Source: Longimicrobiales bacterium (GTDB lineage Bacteria > Gemmatimonadota > Gemmatimonadetes > Longimicrobiales > Gaopeijiaceae). From it: a DNA stretch of 64,000 bases. Of the stretch, positions 48,863-56,970 are shown piece by piece. The stretch is from NCBI GenBank assembly GCA_958296005.1, contig CATQHQ010000002.1, forward strand, positions 434,001-498,000, written 5' to 3'. Position numbers and translations under genes: made by a program. The notes beneath the pieces were generated by a model. It searched no databases, had not been told where the DNA came from, and saw only the letters and a list, made by a program, of their open reading frames with translations. How positions within the stretch are numbered: position 1 is the stretch's first letter; every line of letters begins with the position of its first letter.

Positions 48863-49855
48863 ATGAGACCCGAGTCCTCCGCCGTCAGATCCTTCCTGAC
48901 CGTCGTCGCCGCCACGTGCGCGGCGTCCCTTGCCAGCGTGGCCTGCGGGCCGCGCTCGGGCGACGCCGATCCCAGCGAGTCTGCACCCGAACCCGAGTCG
49001 ATCCGCACCGCCGACCCCTTCGCTCGGGGCTACGCCGTGGACGACTTCCCCCGGGTCCAGGAGCTCGCGCCGGGGGTCTACGCCTACGAGCAGCTCCGCT
49101 CCGCCGGAGACGAGCTCTTCACCACCGTCAGCATGTTCGTGGTGACCGACGAGGGCGTCCTCGTCGCCGACGGACAGGGGAGCCCGGAGGAAACCCGTCG
49201 GCTGGTGGAGACGATCGGCGGCATCACCGACCAGCCCGTGACCCACGTGGTGGTTTGCTCCGACCACGGCGACCACACCGCGGGCAACAGCGAGTTTCCG
49301 GCCGACGCCCGCTTCTACGCCCACCCGACGTCTCGAGCTGCGCTGGAGAGTGCGGCAGGCGTGGTACCCGAGGAGATCGTGGAGACGAGTCGGTCGCTGA
49401 CGTTGGGCGGCACCGAAGTGCGCATCCTCTTCCTAGGCCGGGCTCACACGGGCGGCGACCTGGTCGTGCACCTGCCCAAGGAGAAGATCCTGTTCATGAG
49501 CGAGGCGTACCTCCACAGGGTCTTCCCGGCGATGCGGTCGGCGTTCCCGTCGGAGTGGATCGCCATGATCGAGGCGGCCCAGGCGATCGACGCGGACGTG
49601 TACGTGCCCGGCCACGGGTTCGTGGACTCGCCCGCCGTGCTGAAGGCGGAGCTGGAGGTGTTCCGCCAAGCGGTCGCCCAGGTCGTGGCCGAGGCGACGC
49701 GACTGCACGCGGCCGGGCTGACGCTGGAGGAAGCGGTGGAGCAGGCGGAGTTCGGCGAACTGGAAACGTGGTCGCTGCGCTCCAGCCAAGCGCCCCGAGC
49801 GATCGGGCGCGTCTACATGGAACTCGATGGGGAGCTCCCGCCGCCGGGGCCGTAG
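48863..49855 (+). CDS. Metallo-beta-lactamase-fold lipoprotein hydrolase with altered metal motif
   Basis: The start ATG 48863 gives 330 residues with a signal peptide and lipobox (SLASVAC). The MBL fold shows SMFVVTDEGVLVADG, the motif VVCSDHGDHTAGN, GRAHTGGDLVVHLP and the late histidine in VPGHGFVDSP. The canonical H-x-H-x-D-H becomes S-D-H-G-D-H, so the first metal histidine is serine. The remaining ligands are present, so one metal site may be altered or metal-poor. Lipoprotein MBL enzymes of this type hydrolyse varied esters or lactones; substrate is not evident. It precedes the PQQ dehydrogenase by 110 bases on the same strand and may share a transcript. Confidence 0.8.
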   Translation: MRPESSAVRSFLTVVAATCAASLASVACGPRSGDADPSESAPEPESIRTADPFARGYAVDDFPRVQELAPGVYAYEQLRSAGDELFTTVSMFVVTDEGVLVADGQGSPEETRRLVETIGGITDQPVTHVVVCSDHGDHTAGNSEFPADARFYAHPTSRAALESAAGVVPEEIVETSRSLTLGGTEVRILFLGRAHTGGDLVVHLPKEKILFMSEAYLHRVFPAMRSAFPSEWIAMIEAAQAIDADVYVPGHGFVDSPAVLKAELEVFRQAVAQVVAEATRLHAAGLTLEEAVEQAEFGELETWSLRSSQAPRAIGRVYMELDGELPPPGP

Positions 49856-49965
49856 CCTTGGCGTACCGGGCTAGCCAGCCGGACGCCGGGATCGTAGAAT
49901 GCCCCGGTTGCGCTGCATTCAGCCACACCCCTAGCCAAAGTCCCGATCCGAGAGAAGAAACCGTG

Positions 49966-51936
49966 ATGCCGAACGCCGCCGTCGTGCCCCGCGCAGCCAA
50001 GCTCGCGCTCGCCTCCGTCGCCGTCCTCGCACTCGTCCTGCCAACTCCGACCCAGGCGCAAGAGGGCGAGTGGCGGTACTGGGGGAGCGACGCCGCCAGC
50101 ACGCGGTACTCGCCTCTGGACCAGATCGACGCGTCGAACTTCGGCGACCTGGAGGTCGCATGGATATGGCGGGGCGACAACTTCGGCCCCGAAGCGGATC
50201 CGCTGCTCCGCGCCACGCCGATCTACGTGGACGGCAAGCTCTACTCGGTGGCTGGCTCCCGTCGCACCGCGGTGGCGATCGACCCCGCCACCGGCGAGAC
50301 CCTCTGGACCTTCCGCGAACCGCACACCCAGCGCTGGGAAGACTCGATGCGGAAGAACTACGGCAAGGGCGTCGGCTACGCCGAGGTAGGCGGCAGAGGC
50401 GTGATCTACTTGGTTACGCCGGCGTTCTTCCTCCACGCCCTGGACCCGGAGACCGGCTACCCCGTCGAGTCCTTCGGCGACCACGGCGTCGTGGACCTGC
50501 TGGACAACTTGGGTCCCTGGCCCCACGACCGCGACAAGGGGCTCGACCCCAGCACAGGGTACATCACCAACTCGTCCCCGCCGATCGTCGTGAACGGCGT
50601 GGTGGTGGTGGGCAACTCCCACGAGCAGGGCTACTACCAGACGCGCCAGGAGAACGTCCCGGGCAACGTCATGGGCTACGACGCGGCCACAGGGAAGCAC
50701 CTCTGGACGTTCAACGTGATCCCGCAGGAAGGCGAGTACGGCAACGACACGTGGGAGAACGACGCCTGGCGGCGGACAGGCAACGTGTCGGCGTGGGCAC
50801 CTCTCTCGGCGGACCCTGAGCTGGGCTTGGTCTACGTGGTCACCGACCCGCCGACGATCGACTACTTCGGCGGATTCCACCCGGGCGACAACCTCTTCGC
50901 CACGAGCATCCTGGCGATTGACGCGAGCACCGGAGAGCGACGCTGGCACTTCCAGACGGTGCACCACGACGTGTGGAACTACGACAACCCGACGGCGCCC
51001 AACTTGGTGGACGTCACGGTGGACGGCCGGGAGGTCCCGGCGCTCGTCCAGGTCACCAAGCAGGGATGGGCATACGTCCTCAACCGAGCCACCGGCGAGC
51101 CGGTGTGGGACATTGAGGAACGCCCCGTCCCCCAGTCCGACGTGCCGGGCGAGCAGCTGTCGCCCACCCAGCCCTTCGTGACGCGCCCTGCGCCGTTCGA
51201 GATGCAGGGGATCACGGAAGACGATCTGATCGACTTCACGCCCGAGCTGCGTGCGATGGCGATGGAGATCGTCAAGGACTTCCGCCTGGGGCCGCTCTTC
51301 AATCCGCCCTCGAGGGAGAACGCTCCCGACGGCACGCAGGCGGCGATCCACTGTCCCGGCGCGAACGGGGGCGCCAACATCCCCGGCGGAGCAGCCGTGG
51401 ACCCGGAGACCGGCATCCTCTACGTCGCCTCCACGAAGGGGTGCAGCGCTCCCCGACTGGTTCCGGGAACCGACGTGGACCCGGACTCCAACGTGGACTG
51501 GGTGTCGGTGGGACCCGGGGGCGTCCGCGGCCCCGAGGGCCTGCCGATCTTCAAGCCTCCGTACTCGACGATCACCGCCATCGACCTGAACACCGGCGAC
51601 CACGTCTGGCGGATTCCCAACGGTGCCACCCCCGAGTCCGTCAAGAACCACCCGCGGCTCCAGGGCGTGGACGTGGGCAACACGGGAGCCCGATCCCACG
51701 CCACCAAGCTGGTGACCAAGACCTTGCTGATGTACGGCGAGGGCAGGGGCGCGGCACCGATCTTCCGGGCGGTGGACAAGGCGACGGGCAAGGAGCTGGC
51801 GTCGGTCGAGCTGCCGGGCGCCACGCTGACGGCGCCGATGACCTACATGCACGAAGGGGTCCAGTACGTGGTGACGGCGGTGGGAGGTCGGGGGATGGCA
51901 GGTGCGCTGGTGGCGCTGCGGCTGCCGGAGGAGTGA
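49966..51936 (+). CDS. PQQ-dependent dehydrogenase (quinoprotein beta-propeller)
   Basis: The product has 656 residues from ATG 49966; the track start at 48832 is an artefact of a long open frame. A signal peptide (LALASVAVLALVLPTPTQAQ) targets it to the periplasm. The body is an eight-bladed quinoprotein propeller with recurring AIDPATGETLWTFRE, GYDAATGKHLWTF, AIDASTGERRWHFQ and AIDLNTGDHVWRIP blades, and WRYWGSDAASTRYSPLDQI at the start as in membrane glucose/alcohol dehydrogenase-like proteins. HHDVWNYDNPTAPNLVDV and ANIPGGAAVDPETGILYV are family motifs. It should oxidise an alcohol or sugar with PQQ as cofactor and pass electrons to the respiratory chain. No cytochrome c domain is fused. 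The stop overlaps the next start (GTGA). Confidence 0.9.
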   Translation: MPNAAVVPRAAKLALASVAVLALVLPTPTQAQEGEWRYWGSDAASTRYSPLDQIDASNFGDLEVAWIWRGDNFGPEADPLLRATPIYVDGKLYSVAGSRRTAVAIDPATGETLWTFREPHTQRWEDSMRKNYGKGVGYAEVGGRGVIYLVTPAFFLHALDPETGYPVESFGDHGVVDLLDNLGPWPHDRDKGLDPSTGYITNSSPPIVVNGVVVVGNSHEQGYYQTRQENVPGNVMGYDAATGKHLWTFNVIPQEGEYGNDTWENDAWRRTGNVSAWAPLSADPELGLVYVVTDPPTIDYFGGFHPGDNLFATSILAIDASTGERRWHFQTVHHDVWNYDNPTAPNLVDVTVDGREVPALVQVTKQGWAYVLNRATGEPVWDIEERPVPQSDVPGEQLSPTQPFVTRPAPFEMQGITEDDLIDFTPELRAMAMEIVKDFRLGPLFNPPSRENAPDGTQAAIHCPGANGGANIPGGAAVDPETGILYVASTKGCSAPRLVPGTDVDPDSNVDWVSVGPGGVRGPEGLPIFKPPYSTITAIDLNTGDHVWRIPNGATPESVKNHPRLQGVDVGNTGARSHATKLVTKTLLMYGEGRGAAPIFRAVDKATGKELASVELPGATLTAPMTYMHEGVQYVVTAVGGRGMAGALVALRLPEE

Positions 51937-52838
51937 CGACCGCCGTGTCCCGGTCCCTTGCGGCCCGGCGCCTCACTGGAGTGCCGCTGACCGCTTGCCT
52001 CCTCGTCGGAGGGTGCCGGCCCGCCGCCGGCCCGCCGGAGAACCCTCTCGCCGCCTTCGACGGCAGCGGGGGACGCTGGGTGGACCTGTCCCACTCCTTC
52101 GGTCCGACCACGATCTACTGGCCCACCGACACCGCGGGCTTCCAGCACACCGAGCTGGCGTACGGCGTTACCGAAGCCGGATGGTTCTACTCGTCCTACG
52201 CCTTCGCTTCCGCCGAGCACGGGGGAACGCACCTGGACGCCCCCAGCCACTTCGCAGAGGGCAGGCGGACGGCGGACCAAGTGCCGCTCTCCAGCCTGAT
52301 CGCGCCAGCGTCGGTCGTGGACGTGTCGGCCAAGGCGACGCCCGACTACCAACTCTCGGTGGCCGATCTCCAGGCGTGGGAGGCGGAGCACGGACGCATC
52401 GCCGACGGCTCGGTGCTGCTGGTGCGGACGGGCTGGTCGGAGCGGTGGAGCGATCGGACCGCGTACTTGGGGACGTCGGCGACCGGCCCCGCCGCCGTGG
52501 CCGAGCTCCACTTCCCGGGGATCGGCCCGGACGCGGCCCAGTGGCTCGTGGAGAACCGCACCGTGGTTGCGGTGGGGATCGATACCCCGAGCATCGATTA
52601 CGGCCAGTCCTCGAACTTCGAGTCCCACGTGATTCTGTACGCCCAGAACGTCGCGGGGTTCGAGAACGTGGCCAAGCTGGGCGAGCTTCCGGCAACGGGG
52701 GCGGCCGTCGTTGCCCTGCCGATGAAGATCGAGAACGGAAGCGGCGGGCCGCTTAGGATCGTCGCATATCTTCCCGCGCCGCCAGCTACATCCTCCATGG
52801 CTCGGACTGCGAGGCTCTGCTCGCAGAGGCCGGACTGA
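51933..52838 (+). CDS. Cyclase-family (kynurenine formamidase-like) lipoprotein
   Basis: The 301-residue protein starts at GTG 51933, overlapping the previous stop; GTG 51945 is an alternative. A signal peptide with lipobox LLVGGC predicts lipid anchoring. The cyclase fold is shown by WVDLSHSFGPTTIYWP, the metal motif EHGGTHLDAPSHF, LLVRTGW and VGIDTPSIDYG, all typical of PF04199 metal-dependent hydrolases that act on formamides or lactone-like rings. Pairing with the PQQ dehydrogenase suggests the two enzymes act in sequence, for example oxidation to a lactone followed by ring opening; this is inference. The last 15 residues (PPATSSMARTARLCSQRPD) lie beyond the usual family end and may be read-through into former intergenic sequence. 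Confidence 0.85.
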   Translation: MTTAVSRSLAARRLTGVPLTACLLVGGCRPAAGPPENPLAAFDGSGGRWVDLSHSFGPTTIYWPTDTAGFQHTELAYGVTEAGWFYSSYAFASAEHGGTHLDAPSHFAEGRRTADQVPLSSLIAPASVVDVSAKATPDYQLSVADLQAWEAEHGRIADGSVLLVRTGWSERWSDRTAYLGTSATGPAAVAELHFPGIGPDAAQWLVENRTVVAVGIDTPSIDYGQSSNFESHVILYAQNVAGFENVAKLGELPATGAAVVALPMKIENGSGGPLRIVAYLPAPPATSSMARTARLCSQRPD

Positions 52839-52861
52839 TCGGCGAGGGCCGACCCATCGAG

Positions 52862-53056
52862 ATGGGAGAGGACTGGATCGAGCGAGAGGCTCAGGAGATC
52901 GAGGACATCGGCATCCGGGCGATGGCTCGCATCTACGACGAGGAGAAGGCTCGACTCGCCGCCCGCTTCCCACGACTCAGCCCCAAGCGCATCGAGGCTA
53001 TGGCAGACGCCTACATGATCCGGGAGGGCCACTGGCTCCCCGAGACCCCAGCCTAG
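52862..53056 (+). CDS. Small hypothetical protein
   Basis: The predicted 64-residue protein is mostly helical and charged (WIEREAQEIEDIGIRAMARIYDEEKARLAARFP). I recognise no family. The same frame stays open upstream and reads SYILHGSDCEALLAEAGLIGEGRPIE before the ATG, which also looks protein-like, so the gene may be the 3' part of a longer coding region or have a non-standard start. No strong Shine-Dalgarno is seen. The next gene starts 12 bases after its stop. Confidence 0.5.
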   Translation: MGEDWIEREAQEIEDIGIRAMARIYDEEKARLAARFPRLSPKRIEAMADAYMIREGHWLPETPA

Positions 53057-53068
53057 AGGAGAACTCCC

Positions 53069-53416
53069 ATGGAAGATCCCCGTTCCACGGGCATGAGAGG
53101 CAAGCTCCAACACCCGGCGGCCATAACCGCCATCATCCTGCTCGGAGGCTTGGGCGCGGTAGGGCTCAAGACCGGCATCAAGATCTACGCCGAGCGGGTC
53201 GAGGCTCGCGAGGTCGTGGACCGGATCCGGGGCATCACCATGCGGAAGCTCGACCGGCCCTGCAAGGACTTCGAGGAGGGCCGGAAGGTTAGCAGAACCC
53301 TCCTGCTCGCCTTGGAAGACCTGGGCAATGGCGACTCCGAGAAGGCTAACGCCCGGCTGAGCTTCACGCTCGGCGGCTCGGAATGTGGCAGACGGCTCCT
53401 CGGCTCTCAGCGGTAG
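53069..53416 (+). CDS. Small hypothetical membrane protein
   Basis: The product has 115 residues and a good ribosome binding site (AGAGGAG, nine bases before ATG 53069). One membrane helix (ITAIILLGGLGAVGLKTGIKI) follows a short N-terminal tail. The rest is soluble, with two cysteines (RPCKDFEEG and GSECGRRL) that could pair outside the cytoplasm. No family is recognised. It is close to the preceding small gene and probably in the same transcript. Confidence 0.6.
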   Translation: MEDPRSTGMRGKLQHPAAITAIILLGGLGAVGLKTGIKIYAERVEAREVVDRIRGITMRKLDRPCKDFEEGRKVSRTLLLALEDLGNGDSEKANARLSFTLGGSECGRRLLGSQR

Positions 53417-53509
53417 AAGGCATTGGAGGGAGTTATAGCTTAGGAAGCTCCAAAGGCGGAAGGCGATACTCGGTCGCCTACGCCGATCCCATATAACGGG
53501 AGGAAGCGT

Positions 53510-53686
53510 ATGACTTGGAGGCTCATTGCCAGAGCGAGCCTCGCGACCGCGGCGGCTTGGACCGCAGGATGCTCCGGCGAATCGCCTACCCAGCCGCAGG
53601 AGTCGACCGGGCCATCGGAGCTTCTGGTCAATAGGTGGAGCATGATGCGGGCCGCTCGCCGCCCGGTGAAGATCAACAAGCTCTAG
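53510..53686 (+). CDS. Very small putative lipoprotein, possibly truncated
   Basis: This 58-codon frame is below the ORF-track cut-off. ATG 53510 has the strong Shine-Dalgarno GGGAGGAAG. The sequence begins MTWRLIARASLATAAAWTAGC, a signal peptide with lipobox TAGC, then GESPTQPQESTGPSELLV and a basic end. Its stop TAG overlaps the last codon of the opposite-strand Rpn gene, at the boundary of that element. The end of a longer lipoprotein may therefore have been cut off when the Rpn unit arrived. Confidence 0.5.
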   Translation: MTWRLIARASLATAAAWTAGCSGESPTQPQESTGPSELLVNRWSMMRAARRPVKINKL

Positions 53687-54624
53687 GCAAGAGCTCCCGC
53701 CGCCTGAGCCAGAAAGTCGCGGCCGTTCCCGCAGTCGATGATCAAATCGGCGACCTCGGCAACTCGCTCCAGGTCCGCCACGCCCTCCAGCAACGCGGCA
53801 AGCCCCTCCGCCGTCTCCGAACCAAACTTCCGCTGCGCTAAGCGCACCAGCGTAGCCTGCTGCGCGAGCCGTGCGCGTGCCTCGCTTTCCTGCCGACCTT
53901 CCTGCCGGCCTTCCTTCCGGGCCTCCTGCCGACCTTGCCGACGGCCCTCCTCGAGTCCCTTCCGGTGGGCTTCCCGGCGCTCCGCCGCCCACCACGTATC
54001 CACGACCGGGCTCGCCAGGTCCTCCAGCTCCCGCAACTTCGCCATCTCTTCCTCCTTGGCTCCCTCTTCGATCATCGAACTCCGCACCCACTCCACCAAC
54101 GCCCGTCTCGCCGGGCTGTCCTCCGGCAGCAACTCCCGCAACGTCGCCAGCGCCTCGTCAAATTCGGCTCGGTCCCGGGCGTAGCGCAACCTCAACCCCG
54201 CCGTCCGGGGCGTGTCCGCCCGCGTCAGTGCCTTCGCCTCCTCCGCCTCCGACACCAGTAGGAACTCGTGGCCGAGGGCGAACGGCAGGAACGCTTTCGC
54301 CTCGTCCGTCAGCATCTCCTCGAGGCGGGTTGGCGCGTCCCACGGCTTGGTCCCTACGTACACAACGATCGGCAGCACAGGCGGTAGCTTCCGCCGCTCC
54401 TGCACTTCCGAGTCCTTGGCGAGCTCCTCGTAGACCAGGGCCGTCTCCAGCAGGATGCGCACGGGCATGCGCCAGTCCACCGTGGACTGGGCCTCGAAGA
54501 GGAAGACGACGTAGAGCCAAGAATCCCGGAACGGCGCCTTCCACACCATGTCCGCGTGGCGGACGGTTCTGGACTTGCTGTCGATGTACTCGGTCGACCC
54601 CTTCCAGAGTCCGGTGAGCTCCAA
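53683..54624 (-). pseudogene. Rpn-family nuclease, N-terminally truncated (copy B)
   Basis: The frame of 313 codons starts at TTG 54624 (MELTGLWKGSTEYIDSK) and reads through to TAG 53683 without interruption. It matches copy A from the region GRIVADVELAKLRKG onward but lacks the N-terminal 68 or so codons, including the ATG and ribosome binding site. About 245 bases are missing between the shared leader and this point. The catalytic residues RHADMVWK and LFEAQSTVDW are kept, so a product from an alternative start could still be a nuclease. The tail is expanded with RQGRQEARKEGRQEGRQESE repeats. Sequence similarity to the other copies stops just after CCTAGAG, the likely right boundary of the unit. 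Confidence 0.7.
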
Positions 54625-54639
54625 GCGAGCGACGATCTC

Positions 54640-54748
54640 TCCGACGACGACGATCTCTGGAGGACCAAGGACCGGGCTCGGGGGACTCGCCGAAGCTGCG
54701 TTCCCCTATAGCGTCGCGATCTGGAATGGGCGTCTCCATGGCTGGATG
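54640..54748 (-). repeat. Leader shared with Rpn copy A
   Basis: On the minus strand from 54748 the sequence reads ATCCAGCCATGGAGACGCCC, matching the leader at 4648 of copy A, then TCGCGACGCT and TTCGGCGAG. Similarity ends where the internal deletion of copy B begins. Sequence outside this block is unrelated, so it marks the left end of the unit. Confidence 0.6.
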
Positions 54749-54785
54749 GGACTACTGACGCGGGCCGCCCACCGCCAGCCGATCC

Positions 54786-56924
54786 TCACCACTCCCCGAG
54801 AGCCAGAACCTCTTCGAGCACGTCGTCCACCTGGGGCAGGACGACTTTTTCCATTTCGGGGGAGTAGGGCACCCAGGTGTCCATTGCGCCGACGCGCCGC
54901 ACGGGGCCGTCCAGCCAGGGGAAGAGCTCGTCGGCTACCTGCGCTGCGATCTCGCCGCCGAGTCCGAACGTCACGGCGTCCTCGTGGGCGATCAGGACCT
55001 TGTTGGTGCGGCGGACCGACGCCGCCACCGTCTCCATGTCCAGGGGCGAGAGCGTCCGCAGGTCGATCACTTCCGCGCTCACCCCGTAGCGGTCCTCGGC
55101 GATCCGGGCCGCGTCGATCGAGCGCTTCACCAGGGCGCCGCACGCCACGACGGTCAGATCCCGGCCGGGACGGACCACCTTCGCCTTGCCGAACGGCACC
55201 ATGTATTCGGGGCCGGGGTAGGCGCCCTTGTTGTGGACTTGGCGGTACAGGTGCTTGTGCTCCAGGAAGAGAACCGGATCGTCGCAGCGGATCGCGGTAC
55301 GCAGGAGGCCGTTGGCGTCCAAGGCGTTCGACGGCAGGACGACACGCAGGCCGGGCGTGTGGGTGAAGAGCGTCGCGCCGGTCTGCGAGTGGTACATCCC
55401 GCCCTTGATGTAGCCGCCGTAGGTGGTGCGCACGACCACGGGCGACGACCAGTCCCCCGCCGAGCGGTAGCGCATCGTCGCCAGCTCGTTCCGCAGCTGC
55501 ATGAACGCCGGCCAGATGTAGTCGAAGAACTGGATCTCGATCACGGGCTTGAGCCCGCGAGCCGCCATCCCCACCGCACGCCCCACGATGTTCGCTTCCG
55601 CCAACGGCGCATTGTACACCCGCTCGCTCCCGAACCGCGCCTGGAGCCCGTGGGTCACCTTGAACACTCCGCCCTTGCCCTTTACTTCGCTCAGGGCGTC
55701 CTCCCGCGAAGCGTCCGCCACGTCTTGGCCGAACACGACGATTCGGGGGTCCCGCCGCATCTCGTCGCGCAGGCACCGGTTCAGCAGGTCCACCATCGTC
55801 AGGGGACGGTCGTCATCAAAGGCGGGCCGGTCCTCGGTGTCGAACTCGTCGCCGCACGGGTCCACGGTTTCCGAGAAGAGCCACTGGGTTGCGGTTTCGG
55901 GTCCGGGCTGGGGGTGCTCCAGCGCCTGGTCCGCCGCCGCTCCCACTTCCGCCTTCACGTCCGCCTCCAGCCGATCCAGCTGCACCTCCGTGGCCGCCCC
56001 GGCGTCGATCAGGAGCTGCCGAGTCCGCGGCAGGGGGTCCCGGCGGTCCTGCTGGGCGCGCTCCGTCGACGACCGGTAGAGGGATTCGTCGTCGGACGCG
56101 GAGTGGGAGTAGGGCCGGGTCGTATGGGCGTGGAGCAGGGCCGGCCCCCGCCTCGCACGACACCAGCCGACGACTTCGGCGGAGGCCCGCCAGCTCTCCA
56201 GCACGTCGGTCCCGTCGCATTCGACGATCTTCAGGTCCGGGAACCCGGTGAGCAGCCGCGAGACGTTGCCGCCGGCAGTCTGCACTTCGACGGGCACCGA
56301 GATCGCGTACTCGTTGTCCTCCACCAAGAAGAGGACCGGCAGCTTCAGGTTGCACGCCGTGTTGAGCGCCTCCCAAAACTCGCCCTGGGACGTGGTCCCG
56401 TCGCCGGCGCAGCACACGATGATCTCGTCGGTCGCAAAGCTGCCCACGTGCCGACGCAGTTCGGGGCGTCTCGCCGCCCGGAGACCCGCTTCCGCGGTCC
56501 CCACGGCTTGCAGAAACTGGGTTCCCGTCGGCGACGAGGCCGACACGATGTTGAAGCGCTTGTCTCCGAAGTGGGCGGGCATCTGGCGTCCGCCGCTGTT
56601 TGGGTCCGCCGCCGCACCCATGGTCTGGAGGAAGTGGTCCATGGGGGACTGCCCCAGCGCCAGCGCCAGCGCCCGGTCCCGATAGTACAGGTAGAACCAG
56701 TCCGACTTGGGGTCGAGCCAATCGGCGAGTCCGACCTGAACCGCCTCGTGGCCCGCTCCCGCGATCTGAAAGAAGACCTTGCCCTGCTTCTGAAGCGCCA
56801 TTTCCCGGTCGTCGATCGTCCGGGCGGTGACCATCGTCCGGTACCACCGCAACAACGTCTCGCGGCTCGGAAGCTCCGGTTCAGCCTCCGTCTCCGCGTT
56901 GATCTGTCGCTCCAGCGTCGCCAT
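54786..56924 (-). CDS. Fused 2-oxoacid dehydrogenase E1 alpha/beta (branched-chain or pyruvate type)
   Basis: The 712-residue protein starts at ATG 56924; the track uses a TTG four codons earlier. The N-terminal half is the ThDP-dependent E1 alpha domain ([28 protein letters not shown], and the ThDP motif [15 protein letters not shown] ending in the EDNEYAISV helix). The C-terminal half, from [18 protein letters not shown], is the E1 beta transketolase-like domain ([39 protein letters not shown]). The fusion replaces two subunits. EHKHLYR resembles branched-chain 2-oxoacid dehydrogenases more than pyruvate dehydrogenases. E2 and E3 genes are not in the window. Decarboxylation of 2-oxoacids feeds acyl-CoA synthesis in the cytoplasm. 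Confidence 0.9.
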   Translation of the reverse strand: MATLERQINAETEAEPELPSRETLLRWYRTMVTARTIDDREMALQKQGKVFFQIAGAGHEAVQVGLADWLDPKSDWFYLYYRDRALALALGQSPMDHFLQTMGAAADPNSGGRQMPAHFGDKRFNIVSASSPTGTQFLQAVGTAEAGLRAARRPELRRHVGSFATDEIIVCCAGDGTTSQGEFWEALNTACNLKLPVLFLVEDNEYAISVPVEVQTAGGNVSRLLTGFPDLKIVECDGTDVLESWRASAEVVGWCRARRGPALLHAHTTRPYSHSASDDESLYRSSTERAQQDRRDPLPRTRQLLIDAGAATEVQLDRLEADVKAEVGAAADQALEHPQPGPETATQWLFSETVDPCGDEFDTEDRPAFDDDRPLTMVDLLNRCLRDEMRRDPRIVVFGQDVADASREDALSEVKGKGGVFKVTHGLQARFGSERVYNAPLAEANIVGRAVGMAARGLKPVIEIQFFDYIWPAFMQLRNELATMRYRSAGDWSSPVVVRTTYGGYIKGGMYHSQTGATLFTHTPGLRVVLPSNALDANGLLRTAIRCDDPVLFLEHKHLYRQVHNKGAYPGPEYMVPFGKAKVVRPGRDLTVVACGALVKRSIDAARIAEDRYGVSAEVIDLRTLSPLDMETVAASVRRTNKVLIAHEDAVTFGLGGEIAAQVADELFPWLDGPVRRVGAMDTWVPYSPEMEKVVLPQVDDVLEEVLALGEW

Positions 56925-56970
56925 GGCGACTCCCAAGTCCTCGTAGTCGGGCGGTCCCTCGCGTACGAGC

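Noticed and set aside
49813-51852. Minus-strand ORF of 679 residues opposite the PQQ dehydrogenase
   Set aside because: Shadow ORF caused by high GC; Val/Arg/His-rich with no motif.
53492-53497. TATAAC as a -10 box for the small lipoprotein gene
   Set aside because: It would place the transcription start after the Shine-Dalgarno, which is not compatible with use of that site.
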